From [Phialemoniopsis] sp. UDSM-2020 (Eukaryota; Ascomycota; Sordariomycetes; Thyridiales; Thyridiaceae), in contig JAEILZ010000008.1 in the NCBI GenBank assembly GCA_018873225.1, positions 372,001 to 436,000 on the forward strand: a DNA stretch of 64,000 nucleotides, given 5' to 3'. The translations under genes and the position numbers were made by a program. Position 1 is the stretch's first letter. Every line of letters starts with the position of its first letter. The notes under the pieces were generated by a model. The model worked only from the letters and a program-made list of their open reading frames with translations. It was not told where the DNA came from and searched no databases. Positions 1 to 9,286 of this stretch are shown one piece after another.

Positions 1-290
1 TCTCGTCAGGCCGCATCAGCGTCATGTCCGAGTGTCCCGATCTGGTGTTCCCGCTGGGTCAGGTCGCAAGCCACAGTGATGTCACCGGCCATGACGAGTA
101 CTTCCCCGTCGGTGTGGACATCTTGGCGGCCAAGGGTTGTGACGGAATGTTGGTGAAGCTGGCGCAGGACTTGGTGGAGGCGGGCATCCTTGCCGTGCCA
201 AAGGTTGGAGGGACGATTCTTGGGGGTGACATCTTGATGAAGAGAAGGGCTGAGGCTGAGGGCATTGATATGTTGAGGTACATTGACTAG
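1..290 (+). CDS. Amidase, C-terminal end (partial)
   Basis: The frame is open from the window edge (codons from base 3) to a TAG at 288-290, so only the last ~95 residues are present. The peptide resembles the C-terminus of fungal amidase-signature enzymes: a proline/glycine turn, then a 'lPV.V.ilAAKGCDgmL' stretch, a short helix and a 'GG' tail. In these proteins this segment packs against the Ser-Ser-Lys catalytic core, which would lie upstream of the window. The ATG at base 24 is internal rather than a start, because coding similarity begins before it. The hydrolysed amide cannot be told from this end. Assignment is by motif memory only. Confidence 0.6.
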   Translation, partial: SSGRISVMSECPDLVFPLGQVASHSDVTGHDEYFPVGVDILAAKGCDGMLVKLAQDLVEAGILAVPKVGGTILGGDILMKRRAEAEGIDMLRYID

Positions 291-778
291 AGCTGTCGTG
301 AAATGCTACTTCATCATGCAAGACATGCCAGTACTCTACAAGAGTCAATAATCTGCGATGCGCCTCGTTAACAGGAAGTCTCAACGCCTGGCAGCAAGTA
401 GTACAGTAGATGCAAATGTTAAGCTTTTCAGACCTCATTATTGTTCGTTGCTGTCAGCACTAGGTAAGGTTTAGTCAGGGGCTGGAGTGTGACCCCTGTA
501 GTGACGATTGACGTCACCGCGTGCCACTGTAGCTGACAGGCTGTACTAAGTTTAGAAGGCTCTAGCGTTCAGCCACAGCAACGTTTTTGGGATGTAAAGC
601 TTCCTGCGCCTGCTGATCGTCGCACCCGTTTCCCTCCAGCACTTTCCATGAAGACCGACGAGCAGCAACATGAGTGCATACGAAACAATCTCATCCTATC
701 TCTCTGAAAACGAAGAGCATACCTCGAAACCCTCAGATTGCTACTTTTACCTTCATGCCTGGCTATTTCTAGGCTATC
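291..778. other. Intergenic region, amidase 3' side to F-box-like gene
   Basis: No coding frame I trust. A TGACGTCA-type palindrome lies near 508-516. Otherwise I see only the 3' flank of the amidase and the promoter of the next gene. Confidence 0.5.
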
Positions 779-1588
779 ATGGCGTCTAAGTTTGACATCC
801 TGCCTGACGAAATTCTACTCGAAATTCTGTTTTACAGCGCGCTACGGGCCAGAAGCGACATCTTCTTTCCTGAGTACTACGTCAATCGGTCTCTTCGGAA
901 CACCGGGGAAGATGCCGAGTTCAAAAAGTCCAACCCAGGTTACGAACCAATACGTATACATTATGAGCACAGCGCCACCACGAAACAATGCCGCCAAGGT
1001 CCCGGCGGTGTCACGGATGCCCACTGCATCGACTGGCTCATCTTGAATGCCACTTGCCGGCGCATTCGACGTCTAGGCAGGGAGATCTTCTTCCGGACCA
1101 GGTGCTTTGCCATGTGCTCGGATCTACCTCAGAAGCTACAGAAGCGCAGCTTCGCGCCACCCTTTTCGGAGACGGACCAAGGGCTAGCACTCGCAGTCAT
1201 CGAGGATGTGGTGTTTGTTGATGGAAACACAAACTCTCCGTCAGCCCTCTTGGCCATGCCGCGACGTCTGGCAACCTTTCAAAGTCTGCGCAGCTGCGTG
1301 CTGGTATATGGATACCGTCTAGGGGAAGGACTCGGTCCGCTAAGAGGAGCTGTCGCATCTGCTTGGACTGGACAAGGGTGTGAGGAACATCCAAATATGA
1401 AAATGCCCTCTGACCTTCGGGAGCTTTTATGGCAAATCGGCGTGCCTAAGCAGATCCTCATCGAGCTTGCCTTCCCGTCGAAGATCGACTTTGAGTGGTA
1501 TACGAATGAGATAATTGGAAATTCGTATGCCATGTTACGGTATAGGGCTCAGTTTCTACAGGCACAAAGAGGGGACCACAGTGTTTAA
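779..1588 (+). CDS. F-box-like hypothetical protein
   Basis: Single-exon frame of 269 residues. The N-terminus (MASKFDILPDEILLEIL) has the LP.EI..EI pattern that opens F-box helices in fungal proteins. The rest, with a 'CRRIRRLGREIFF' stretch around residue 95, is typical of poorly conserved fungal F-box or F-box-like families. If real it would bridge a target to an SCF ubiquitin ligase through Skp1. I see no LRR, WD40 or other substrate domain. No signal peptide or membrane segment is evident. An ATG at 738 opens a different frame and is not used. It could equally be an uncharacterised lineage-specific protein. Confidence 0.5.
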   Translation: MASKFDILPDEILLEILFYSALRARSDIFFPEYYVNRSLRNTGEDAEFKKSNPGYEPIRIHYEHSATTKQCRQGPGGVTDAHCIDWLILNATCRRIRRLGREIFFRTRCFAMCSDLPQKLQKRSFAPPFSETDQGLALAVIEDVVFVDGNTNSPSALLAMPRRLATFQSLRSCVLVYGYRLGEGLGPLRGAVASAWTGQGCEEHPNMKMPSDLRELLWQIGVPKQILIELAFPSKIDFEWYTNEIIGNSYAMLRYRAQFLQAQRGDHSV

Positions 1589-1785
1589 GATATCGATGGT
1601 CGATAAGTATATATGAAGATTCTACTCATTCAATCAGATGCCTCCATATCCTCCTAATCGCTCTTGAGAAGCTTACATGCCCTAAGTATACAGAACTGTC
1701 GAGTCTCGTTCTAGCTGTACCTTCCAGTCTTCTAAGTAACATCAGAGTAGACATATATTTCGCCCGATACCTGCCTAGCAAGGTT

Positions 1786-2718
1786 CTAGCAAAGTCCCAC
1801 GAACCGAACTCCGTGGTTGAAGTCAACAGTATCGGGCACATCGGCCGTAGCGTAGTTGAGCATCTGGAAGTTAGCTGGGCAAGTGTATCGCTCGTACAAC
1901 TCTGCGTCGCGCTTGCTCGTGGTACCGCCGTTGATTTGAGCAAGCGAAATGAAGTCGTTGGGGCGCTGAGAAATTGCCAGGGCGACTACGTTGTGCGCCG
2001 CGTTCAGTGCGGGAAAACGGCCGGTCACGGTAGCCCAGTCGTTGATGAGCTTGGCGCAGGAGTTGATGACGTTCTGATCGGTCGTGGCCAGTTGCACAGC
2101 CCAGCCCACGTACGAGGTCTGCCCGCCTTTGGAGTACATGCCGCCCTTGTCAGCTGCATTGTCTGTTGTGCAAGGTGTCAGTACCAAAGCCCTGGAAAGA
2201 TTGAAGACTGGCGTTCCAGAATTACGTACTGATAGCCTGAGTAACGGCTCGAAGGGCGCCATCTCTATCGCCGTATTCCAGCTGAACGCTTCTCACCCAG
2301 TCAAGAAAGTTCTGCATGACTTCACACCAAGTTTGTTAGCCACTAGTTTCTTCTGAAGTCCCGGGACACATCGTCCAGTGATATGGTAAGGGAGAGGCTA
2401 CTTACGGACTTTGCCCGGCCCAGCTTCGCCTATCCCGGTAAATCCGTCAATGACGGCCTGGGGAACTTGCTTGCCGAGATTCATCATGAAGAGAAATCGG
2501 CCCTGCGGCGACCAAAAGAGCCTTGTACGAGACGTCTCTCTTTTCTCCGAGTCTCCGTTAACAATATCAGGGGCCGAAAACTCAACGGCTATGGGGATCA
2601 CAGGCGGGGCAGTTGAGTGTCGCACAGTGAGCGAATCGCTCCCGGGATCCAACGGGGCCGCATTAGTCGCGCCGATGAGTGCGACGCTGAGCAAAAGAAG
2701 CTTCTTGAGTGAGAACAT
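1786..2718 (-). CDS. Secreted hypothetical protein (3 exons)
   Basis: Model: complement(1786..2162, 2230..2319, 2406..2718), 259 residues; phases close exactly. The N-terminus is a clear signal peptide (basic start, LLLLSVALIGATNAA) followed by a pro-region with a Lys-Arg pair. Exon 2 encodes a 'FLDWVRS..EYGD' helix and exon 3 ends 'VRFVGLC'. Donors are GTAAGT and GTACGT; intron 1 has a CTAAC branch site and an AAG acceptor, the only one keeping frame. I recognise no domain. Size, secretion signal and dibasic site fit a small secreted or effector-like protein. It is divergent from the secreted gene at 3635. Confidence 0.65.
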
Positions 2719-3634
2719 TGGGGCGGTACTTTTTTGTATCTTCGGGGATGTATATATATAGAAAGCGTGGAGTAAATGTTTCGATTGCCTTGGAGTTGCT
2801 GCTTGATACTTTCAAGACGAGGCCGACATGGTCGAATTTATACTTGTCTTGACACATTGATATGCTGAACCGGATCCGGACTGTAATCACTTGGATTCAA
2901 TTGAAGCACCGCGGTGATGATGATGGTTATGGATGAAGGATGAGTGCCCCCAAAAAGATCCGCGCGCGTGAGCAGACGTCAAATGCGGTGGGGGCCGTCA
3001 GCAAAGTAGATGTGTTTAGACATGATCGTCAGGACTGGAGACCGCTGGAGCGCCTACTGAAACCTCACCTGAAGGCTGAGTGCCAAGCCATGCCGACTTA
3101 CAAATCGAATGGCATGTTGTTTGCATTGATCTACAGAATCCCTTGAGGTTGATAATATGAGGCTCTTCTAAAATAGAAGCTTTAAGGATCACAATTCCCA
3201 CGCAGTGATATCATTGATGGGAGGACGGGAGTGAAAATAGTCAAGTTCGCTTATCGTCGATCTTTCTCCAAGCCACACTGACCCTACGCAACATCAGATT
3301 ATACGCCGTAGCCAATGATATCCCGCCATTTCTATCACAGATCAACATCGTCAAGGCTGCAGGCACAACAACACAGTCTCTCTACAATTGATGGAACTTC
3401 GTGAGGCATAGCCTCTGGTTTGAAGAGAATGATGTCAATCAAGGAGGTTATGCATAATCTCAAAGGTATAAGTACCTGTGTTCAATCCACGAACATTCGA
3501 CCAGTTCAACCAATTCGATATCAAACACAGATCAACTGCATTCATCCCATTCATCCTTTCAATCAAACACTTGCACTGGACTCTATTCGAGGTTCTCTGC
3601 CAAACAACAAGATTCCCAAAACAAATCTCTGAAA
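2719..3634. other. Shared promoter of two divergent secreted-protein genes
   Basis: 916 bp between two start codons facing away from each other. A TATATATATA run at 2751-2760 lies just upstream of the minus-strand start. No protein-coding frame is convincing here. Confidence 0.5.
2751..2760 (-). promoter_or_regulatory. TATA-like element
   Basis: A (TA)5 run 33 bp upstream of the secreted-protein ATG at 2718. It could be a TATA box with a short leader, or simply an AT repeat. Confidence 0.3.
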
Positions 3635-4186
3635 ATGCGTTACAGCTCGGCTTTCCTCATCTCCCTGATTGCTGCTACCGCCTCCGGCATAGTGGTGCCG
3701 GAGGATCAGGAGGACGGCATCTACATTTCGAACGGAGGGGCCGGCCACTCTGCCAAGTTCAGAAGAGACGAGGACACCTTCGTGAAAGTCGGCAACATCA
3801 CGCACGACGGCATCTCCGGGCGTGACGCCATTGAGAAGCGAGCAGTCCCCTGGACCAGTGTCAAATGCGACGCCAGGAATAAGCTGAACGAGTGGGACTA
3901 CGCGCCAGCCCGAGACAACCTCAAGGCATCGTGCGACAAGGGCGACAAAGCTCCGGCGTGGAACAAAGTCTCTGGCATTCTCTATGCCAGAGTCGGCAGT
4001 GCCATTTGGTACGTGTGCAGCTGGGGAGGGGAGAACCCGTGCAGCAGTGGGGAGATCAAGGACGGCGAGGTCAAGATGGACGCCGAGTGCACCAACGAGG
4101 TGGCTGCCTGGATTGAAGTGTCGAACTGGAAGAAGGGCTATGGTCGAGCTATCAGTGGCATGGACATTTGCAACCAGCGCCCTTGA
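3635..4186 (+). CDS. Small secreted protein with Kex2-type processing site
   Basis: Single exon, 183 residues. Residues 1-18 are a signal peptide (MRYSSAFLISLIAATASG). A pro-segment follows, ending in Lys-Arg at about residue 69 (IEKR|AVPW), the usual Kex2 cut. The mature part of about 115 residues has six cysteines, which could form three disulfides, and is rich in Trp and Lys. Pre-pro-mature architecture with an even cysteine count is typical of fungal secreted effectors and antimicrobial-type proteins. I do not recognise the fold. A 224-aa antisense frame over the same DNA is a shadow. Confidence 0.7.
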   Translation: MRYSSAFLISLIAATASGIVVPEDQEDGIYISNGGAGHSAKFRRDEDTFVKVGNITHDGISGRDAIEKRAVPWTSVKCDARNKLNEWDYAPARDNLKASCDKGDKAPAWNKVSGILYARVGSAIWYVCSWGGENPCSSGEIKDGEVKMDAECTNEVAAWIEVSNWKKGYGRAISGMDICNQRP

Positions 4187-4927
4187 GAGTTGAGATTCTG
4201 AAAAGGTCACTGTATTACTAGCTTGGTGCTGGGTCATTCTTTGGGCTGCCGGCCTTTCTGGCGATGTTATCGCGTATTTAGTTAGTCAACCTCGAAATTC
4301 GACTTGAGCTCAATTGTCTTCACGTCAGTAGCTGTCGTGGAGAACGCCGCCGCGGCCAAGGCCTGAGACCTGAGATATCTCATCTAAGGGAAACTGTGCA
4401 ACTATAGCATGTCTACGTTGATGTTTCGCAATATTGTTCTATGGCGTACAAGTCATAACTCGCTGTTAAGTATAAACTGGTGGCTACCGATTTAAGATGT
4501 GTCAAGGCCCACCTGATTGGAGCAATGCCGATCGGCTGATTAGGTATCAGTTTCTGTGCTCCTCAATCTCGGCAATCTTATCTTGTGTTATGATTGCGAT
4601 GTCTTATCTTTCCATACTTGAAAATAGATGCCGAAATGAGTTAAGAAAGTTTACCAAAGCTCTGGTAGTCGGCTTGGCATCATCTTATTCCGTGTTAGTG
4701 TTCAACAGTCGGCTAACTAATGGATTTAGTTCCTCTCAGTCTCCATCCTTATCTCCCAGGCCTTTACAAACAAGTGCCCGGATTCGATGATGATGTACAC
4801 TACAATGACAAGGCAAGTAATAATTTAAGAGGCCTTGAATTCCTCCTTGATCGAAGAGCATTGACTACAATTAATCGAGGCTGATCTATACACAGGCGTT
4901 CCGCCTCCAGAGTGGTCAACCGTTACA
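4187..4927. other. Intergenic, AT-rich
   Basis: 3' flank of the secreted gene and promoter of the amidohydrolase. A 97-codon frame at 4497 lacks coding character. I see no copy of the CCCACCCGA motif. Confidence 0.5.
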
Positions 4928-6376
4928 ATGAAGATGATGGCTCCTTCGCCCTGGAAGGTCTTAGTCCTATCAGCATGTATCAAAACTGCACTGGCCAATT
5001 GTCGCATCGCTTCATTGGGTCATCCTGAAGAACTGATCATCAAGGGTACCGTCTTGGCACCCCATGGAGCTCTTCACAAGAGTTATGTGTCCGTCAAGTC
5101 CGGCAAGATTGCGAAAGTGGGATCACAGTGCCATCTGCGCAATGAAGACCACAGCAATGCGACGATCATGGACTGTACAGATGCGGTCATATCGCCAGGA
5201 TTTATCAACCTCCATGAGCACATAGCCTACTCTACAGTCCGCCCGCTCGATCACACGGGAGAATTCTACGACCACCGGCACGACTGGCGAGTTGGCGCGA
5301 GAAATCACACTATGTTGGATGCGCCCGTGAACGGGAGTTCGGCCGATGCAACTACGTGGGGCGAGCTGCGACATATCTTCTCCGGGACAACTTCCATCGT
5401 CGGAGGAGCCATGTCGCCGGGCCTCACGCGGAACTTGGACTTTGCCGAGGGTCTCGAAGAGGGACTACCGCCACCGACAGACACCTGGGCTGTGTTCCCC
5501 CTCGACGACGGCGCGGGTATTCTTCGCAACGGAGATTGTGATTACGGCCCGAATGCTGTACAGGGCAATACTGTGGCACGGGCCAATCGCTTTCTTGGTC
5601 ACGTTGCCGAAGGCGTTGACGCTGAAGCGCGGAACGAGTTCAAATGCCTGTCAAGCAAGATGTTCGATGTCACCCCACGCGCTGATGGGACCGGAGTGAG
5701 TGTCGATGTCATGGCGCCGAATTTCGTTCTCGAGCATGCTGTCGGCTTGGAAGAGGAGGACTTCGACCTAGTCGCGAAGCGCGGCGCCAAGGTCGTATGG
5801 GCGCCACGGAGCAACGTCTTTCTCTACGGCAAGACATTGAACGTCACTTATCTCCTCAATGCCGGTATCGATGTGGCTCTGGGTACTGACTGGCTGCCCT
5901 CTGGCTCGGCGACCATGTCGAGGGAAGCAGTCTGCGCGCTGCACGCTACCGAGAAGAGCTATGGCTTCACGCTAGAAGCGAAGACTATCTGGGAAATGAT
6001 GACCATCAATGCAGCTAGGGTTGCCGGCTACGAGAAGTATCTCGGTTCGATCGCGCCTGGAAAACTAGCCGATCTCATTGTCATCAGTGGGAACAAGAGC
6101 AGCGGCGATGCGTTTGCCCAGGCGATCTATTCCCCGGAAGAGGATATTGAGCTTGTCATGCGAGGAGGAAAGGTTTTGCTAGCAGCGGACGCATTGGCAG
6201 GCCTGGCAACTGAGTCTTGTGAGATGCTTGATTTTGGTGCCAGAAAGAAGATGGCTTGTGTTCGGAGCGAACTTAACTCGACCTTTGCCGAGTTTGAGGC
6301 TTCGCTTCAAGGCGTGTATCCGGCTATACTGCTAGGCCTTCCTCCCAACGAGCCTAGTTGTGATCCAACTCGGTGA
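4928..6376 (+). CDS. Secreted amidohydrolase (cytosine/guanine deaminase-like)
   Basis: Single exon, 482 residues. The first ~24 residues form a signal peptide (VLVLSACIKTALANC). The remainder is an amidohydrolase-superfamily TIM barrel: the strand-1 His-X-His metal ligands (NLHEH), a later GHVAEG histidine, an LEHAVGL histidine and the final metal-binding Asp in LGTDW. 'GKLADLIV' near the C-terminus belongs to the second beta-sandwich of ATZ/TRZ-type deaminases. The family hydrolyses C-N bonds in heterocycles such as guanine, cytosine, triazines or 5'-methylthioadenosine; the substrate is not determined. N-glycosylation sequons fit export. It is followed in the same direction by adenine deaminase 406 bp on, suggesting extracellular and intracellular purine or heterocycle breakdown. 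Confidence 0.75.
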   Translation: MKMMAPSPWKVLVLSACIKTALANCRIASLGHPEELIIKGTVLAPHGALHKSYVSVKSGKIAKVGSQCHLRNEDHSNATIMDCTDAVISPGFINLHEHIAYSTVRPLDHTGEFYDHRHDWRVGARNHTMLDAPVNGSSADATTWGELRHIFSGTTSIVGGAMSPGLTRNLDFAEGLEEGLPPPTDTWAVFPLDDGAGILRNGDCDYGPNAVQGNTVARANRFLGHVAEGVDAEARNEFKCLSSKMFDVTPRADGTGVSVDVMAPNFVLEHAVGLEEEDFDLVAKRGAKVVWAPRSNVFLYGKTLNVTYLLNAGIDVALGTDWLPSGSATMSREAVCALHATEKSYGFTLEAKTIWEMMTINAARVAGYEKYLGSIAPGKLADLIVISGNKSSGDAFAQAIYSPEEDIELVMRGGKVLLAADALAGLATESCEMLDFGARKKMACVRSELNSTFAEFEASLQGVYPAILLGLPPNEPSCDPTR

Positions 6377-6782
6377 TACCGCTACTGAGATTTATGAACG
6401 CAAGTCGCAGGTAATCATTCTAAGTCAACTATGTATCTGCATTGTTTACAAGTCGGGCGATGGTACCAGTGTTCCTTTTTGTATATGGTAGAACTTCTCA
6501 AGCAGTGCGCATACTCCCGGTCCATTCCGGATCGACAAGCAATAACTTCCTTGGGAAGCAGCAGCTCTCTTAGCAGCCAAGCAGCAGAATGCCAGCCCTA
6601 GTCGCTACTAATTATCGACGCGGCCGAGTCTCTATCTCGCCCGAAACGGCCCTAGCACCCCCGCCGAACGATGAGCAAAAGACCCACTACAATTCGTCGT
6701 TAAAGGGAAGAGGAATTCCGAGCATTGCCGTCCGGACCGTGAGAATGGACGCGGCATCCTGTGCTCTACTCGCTAATTCACA
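6377..6782 (+). promoter_or_regulatory. Promoter region of adenine deaminase
   Basis: 406 bp between two tandem genes. It contains TCCGGA-type palindromes (near 6529 and 6730) that could suit a zinc-cluster regulator. A short frame starting at 6589 overlaps the adenine deaminase start and is treated as leader. No CCCACCCGA copy was found. Confidence 0.35.
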
Positions 6783-7856
6783 ATGTGCAAATCGACCCTT
6801 CACCAGTTTCTAGCCGAGCTTCCGAAATGCGAGCATCACCTGCATCTCGAAGGGTGTCTTACTCCCGCCCTACTCTTTAAACTTGCTGCAAAGAATAATG
6901 TTGCATTGCCGTCGCTAGCAGATGATCCGGCATACGAATCCCCCGAAACGCTCGCCAAGCGCTATGAGCACTTTGAGAGCCTAGAGGATTTCCTCCAGTG
7001 CCATTACCGAGCCATGCGCGTCCTTGTCACGCAAGACGACTTTGAGATGCTGGCGTGGGAGTATTTTCAATCCGCGCACGCTGACGGGGTTCATCACGCC
7101 GAGGTCTTCTTCGACCCGCAGAGCCATACAACACGGGGTGTATCATTCGATACTGTTGTCGCTGGATTCAAGGCTGCCTGTGACCGCGCCGAGCGTGAGT
7201 TAGCGATCACCAGCCGGCTTATCATGTGCTTCCTCCGCCACCTACCGGTCGCCTCTGCGGCAGAGACGCTGCAGTCTGCTATTGCCGGCCACTATCTTAG
7301 CGGCGATGACGAATCACGTACCATCTGCGGATTCGGGCTTGACTCTTCAGAAGTTGGTTTCCGCCCGGAACTGTTCATCGATATGTACCGAGAGGGCGAG
7401 AGTCGCGGAGTACGACGGACTGCACACGCTGGGGAGGAGGGTGACCCAAGTTACATCTCCGGGGCGCTAGACGGCCTACACGCAGAACGAATCGACCATG
7501 GTGTGCGATTGGTTGAGGACAAGGCACTGATCCAACGTGTGGTTAAAGAGAAGATCCTGTTGACAGTCTGTCCGTTGAGCAATCTTTGCTTGCAAGTAGT
7601 TGACGACATTGCTCAGCTACCAATCAGACAGTTTCTGGATGATGGTGTCCGGTTCAGCATCAATAGTGACGACCCGGCGTACTTCCGCGGCTACGTCCTC
7701 AACAACTTCTGCGCTGTCCAGGAAGCCTTTGATCTCACTATTGATGACTGGCGTGTCATTGCCCAGAACTCAATCCATGGCAGCTGGGTCGGCGACAAGC
7801 GCAAGGCCGAGCTGATTTCCGCAGTGGAACGTGTGGTCGAAAAATATAGAGCTTAA
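6783..7856 (+). CDS. AAH1: Adenine deaminase
   Basis: Single exon, 357 residues, the usual length for fungal Aah1. Metal ligands H19 and H21 sit in 'CEHHLHLEG'. The third ligand and catalytic Glu follow in 'TAHAGEEG', then 'ERIDHGVR' and 'SINSDDPAYF' with the catalytic Asp pair. The 'LDSSEVGF.PELF' stretch is the adenine-type rather than adenosine-type form of the family. The product converts adenine to hypoxanthine plus ammonia in the cytosol and feeds purine salvage or nitrogen release. It sits between a secreted deaminase-like hydrolase and an isochorismatase-type hydrolase, all on the plus strand. Orthology to the yeast gene is inferred from motifs. Confidence 0.85.
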   Translation: MCKSTLHQFLAELPKCEHHLHLEGCLTPALLFKLAAKNNVALPSLADDPAYESPETLAKRYEHFESLEDFLQCHYRAMRVLVTQDDFEMLAWEYFQSAHADGVHHAEVFFDPQSHTTRGVSFDTVVAGFKAACDRAERELAITSRLIMCFLRHLPVASAAETLQSAIAGHYLSGDDESRTICGFGLDSSEVGFRPELFIDMYREGESRGVRRTAHAGEEGDPSYISGALDGLHAERIDHGVRLVEDKALIQRVVKEKILLTVCPLSNLCLQVVDDIAQLPIRQFLDDGVRFSINSDDPAYFRGYVLNNFCAVQEAFDLTIDDWRVIAQNSIHGSWVGDKRKAELISAVERVVEKYRA

Positions 7857-8376
7857 AAGGGACTTCTTCTAATATCTCGTAATGAATAGAAAATATGTCA
7901 CGAAACCAAGACTGAATCCCAACCGCGTCTTGGTGGATGGTAACAACCATGTGCAATGTCTGCTCCGACTGCCCGAGACCACTTGGCGAAGGGCTGGCCA
8001 GGTTCCATAGCCAAGATTCTGGACTTGATCTTCCAGGTTTGCGAGGCGTCGCGCGAACAACAGAGTCACTGTAGTATTGATCTAGCCCGGTTACCGCTGG
8101 AGAAAGTGCTGGTATGGACATGACCATTGCTGGACCGTCCCACACACGTCCCCGACGCGAGTGTACCACCCGATAGCTGATGTCCCACCCGAAGCGCCCA
8201 CCCGGGGAGGCGCCCACCCGAGGTCCTCTCAGCCCCAGCCGAAAGGTTCCTCGCCGCATAACGCACATGCTACTTAGTCCCATTCGTACATCTTTAATAT
8301 CAAATGCCCTTGCGTGCTTCCTACACTTTCTTGTATCTTAACGTGATAGCTGCCGAATCACGAGAACACCACCACG
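7857..8376 (+). other. Intergenic with cluster motif array
   Basis: 520 bp upstream of the isochorismatase-type gene. Its notable content is the four-copy CCACCCG array annotated separately. A minus-strand 175-codon frame here is a shadow. Confidence 0.5.
8166..8221 (+). promoter_or_regulatory. Four-copy CCCACCCGA array (candidate operator)
   Basis: CCACCCGA at 8166-8173, CCCACCCGA at 8184-8192, CCCACCCGG at 8197-8205 and CCCACCCGA at 8213-8221, all in one orientation and 156-211 bp before the ATG at 8377. The same motif recurs between the monooxygenase and transporter genes. I infer a binding site for a cluster regulator, perhaps the zinc-cluster protein at 13588-15989. Confidence 0.5.
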
Positions 8377-9078
8377 ATGGCTCCTGTACAGACCATTCGC
8401 GCCCTCCTCGGCGTGCCCATTACCAAGCCGACCTTGACCGATTCCGTATTGGCCATCATTGACGCCCAGAACGAGTACGCCGTGGGACTATTGAAGACGT
8501 CCCATATCAACGAGACGCGTAAGGCCATCAAGACGTTACTCGACCGCTATCGGGCCGCCGGGGGGAGTGTCATCCACGTCGTGGCAGATACGCCCGAGGG
8601 CGCTCCAATCTTCACACCGGGAACCTCGCTCGCTGAAATTCTCGAGGAGCTACAGCCAGCCGCGCCCGAGCCTGTGGTGCACAAGGTGCATGCCAGTGCC
8701 TTCACAGATACGACATTCAAAGACGAGCTTGACAAGACTGGAAAGAAGAGACTGGTGGTTGTAGGTAAGTAGATGAGCGTGAAGATAACAGTACAAGACA
8801 GATTGTTTACAGCTTTTCCTACAGGCTACATGGCACACAACTGTGTGTCTGCCACTGTGCGCGCTGGCGCCGAACTGGGCTACGATGTCTTCGCCGTCAG
8901 CGACGCCGTCGGCGACCGTGACATACCTGGAGCTAGCGCTGAGGAGTTGGTCCGAGTACGTTTACAATGATTCAAGAGTGATGACTGGTCTTGATCTGCA
9001 GCTAATTTGAAGTAGATTTCGCTTGCAGAGGTGGCCGATGTCGTAGCCACGATCATTGAGTCGGAAGACATCCAATAG
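8377..9078 (+). CDS. Isochorismatase-family cysteine hydrolase
   Basis: Model: 8377..8764, 8825..8955, 9016..9078; 193 residues with all phases closing. The catalytic triad of the family is visible: D29 (AIIDAQNEY), K103 (VHKVHASAF) and the nucleophile C136 in [12 protein letters not shown]. Length matches single-domain members such as nicotinamidases, ureidoacrylate and carbamoyl hydrolases. In a cluster with purine deaminases, a flavin monooxygenase and an allantoate-permease-type transporter, cleavage of an amide, carbamate or ureido group is plausible; the substrate is inferred, not shown. Its promoter carries the four-copy motif array. Exon 3 (21 codons, including the stop) uses a TAG acceptor; a later CAG at 9029 would break frame. 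Confidence 0.8.
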
Positions 9079-9286
9079 CAAACACATCAAAACTCTGTGG
9101 ATAGGAAAACCTCAAGTCTAGATTATGCAGCAAAAAAATTGAGTTCAGTATTTCCTAACAGGATAGACTCCGCGTGCCATATCCCGGAATGCCATTCAGA
9201 TCGTGAAAGTCAACGAATACTTGATGCAAGTCGTTTTGTTGACTCAGAGACTAATGAATTGGAGATACAGAGCTAGTAAATAAATC

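Noticed and set aside
3563..4237. 224-aa antisense ORF over the secreted gene
   Set aside because: Mirror of a gene with a signal peptide and Kex2 site; low-complexity composition.
4497..4790. 97-codon plus-strand ORF
   Set aside because: AT-rich intergenic sequence, no domain, no signal peptide, no splice context.
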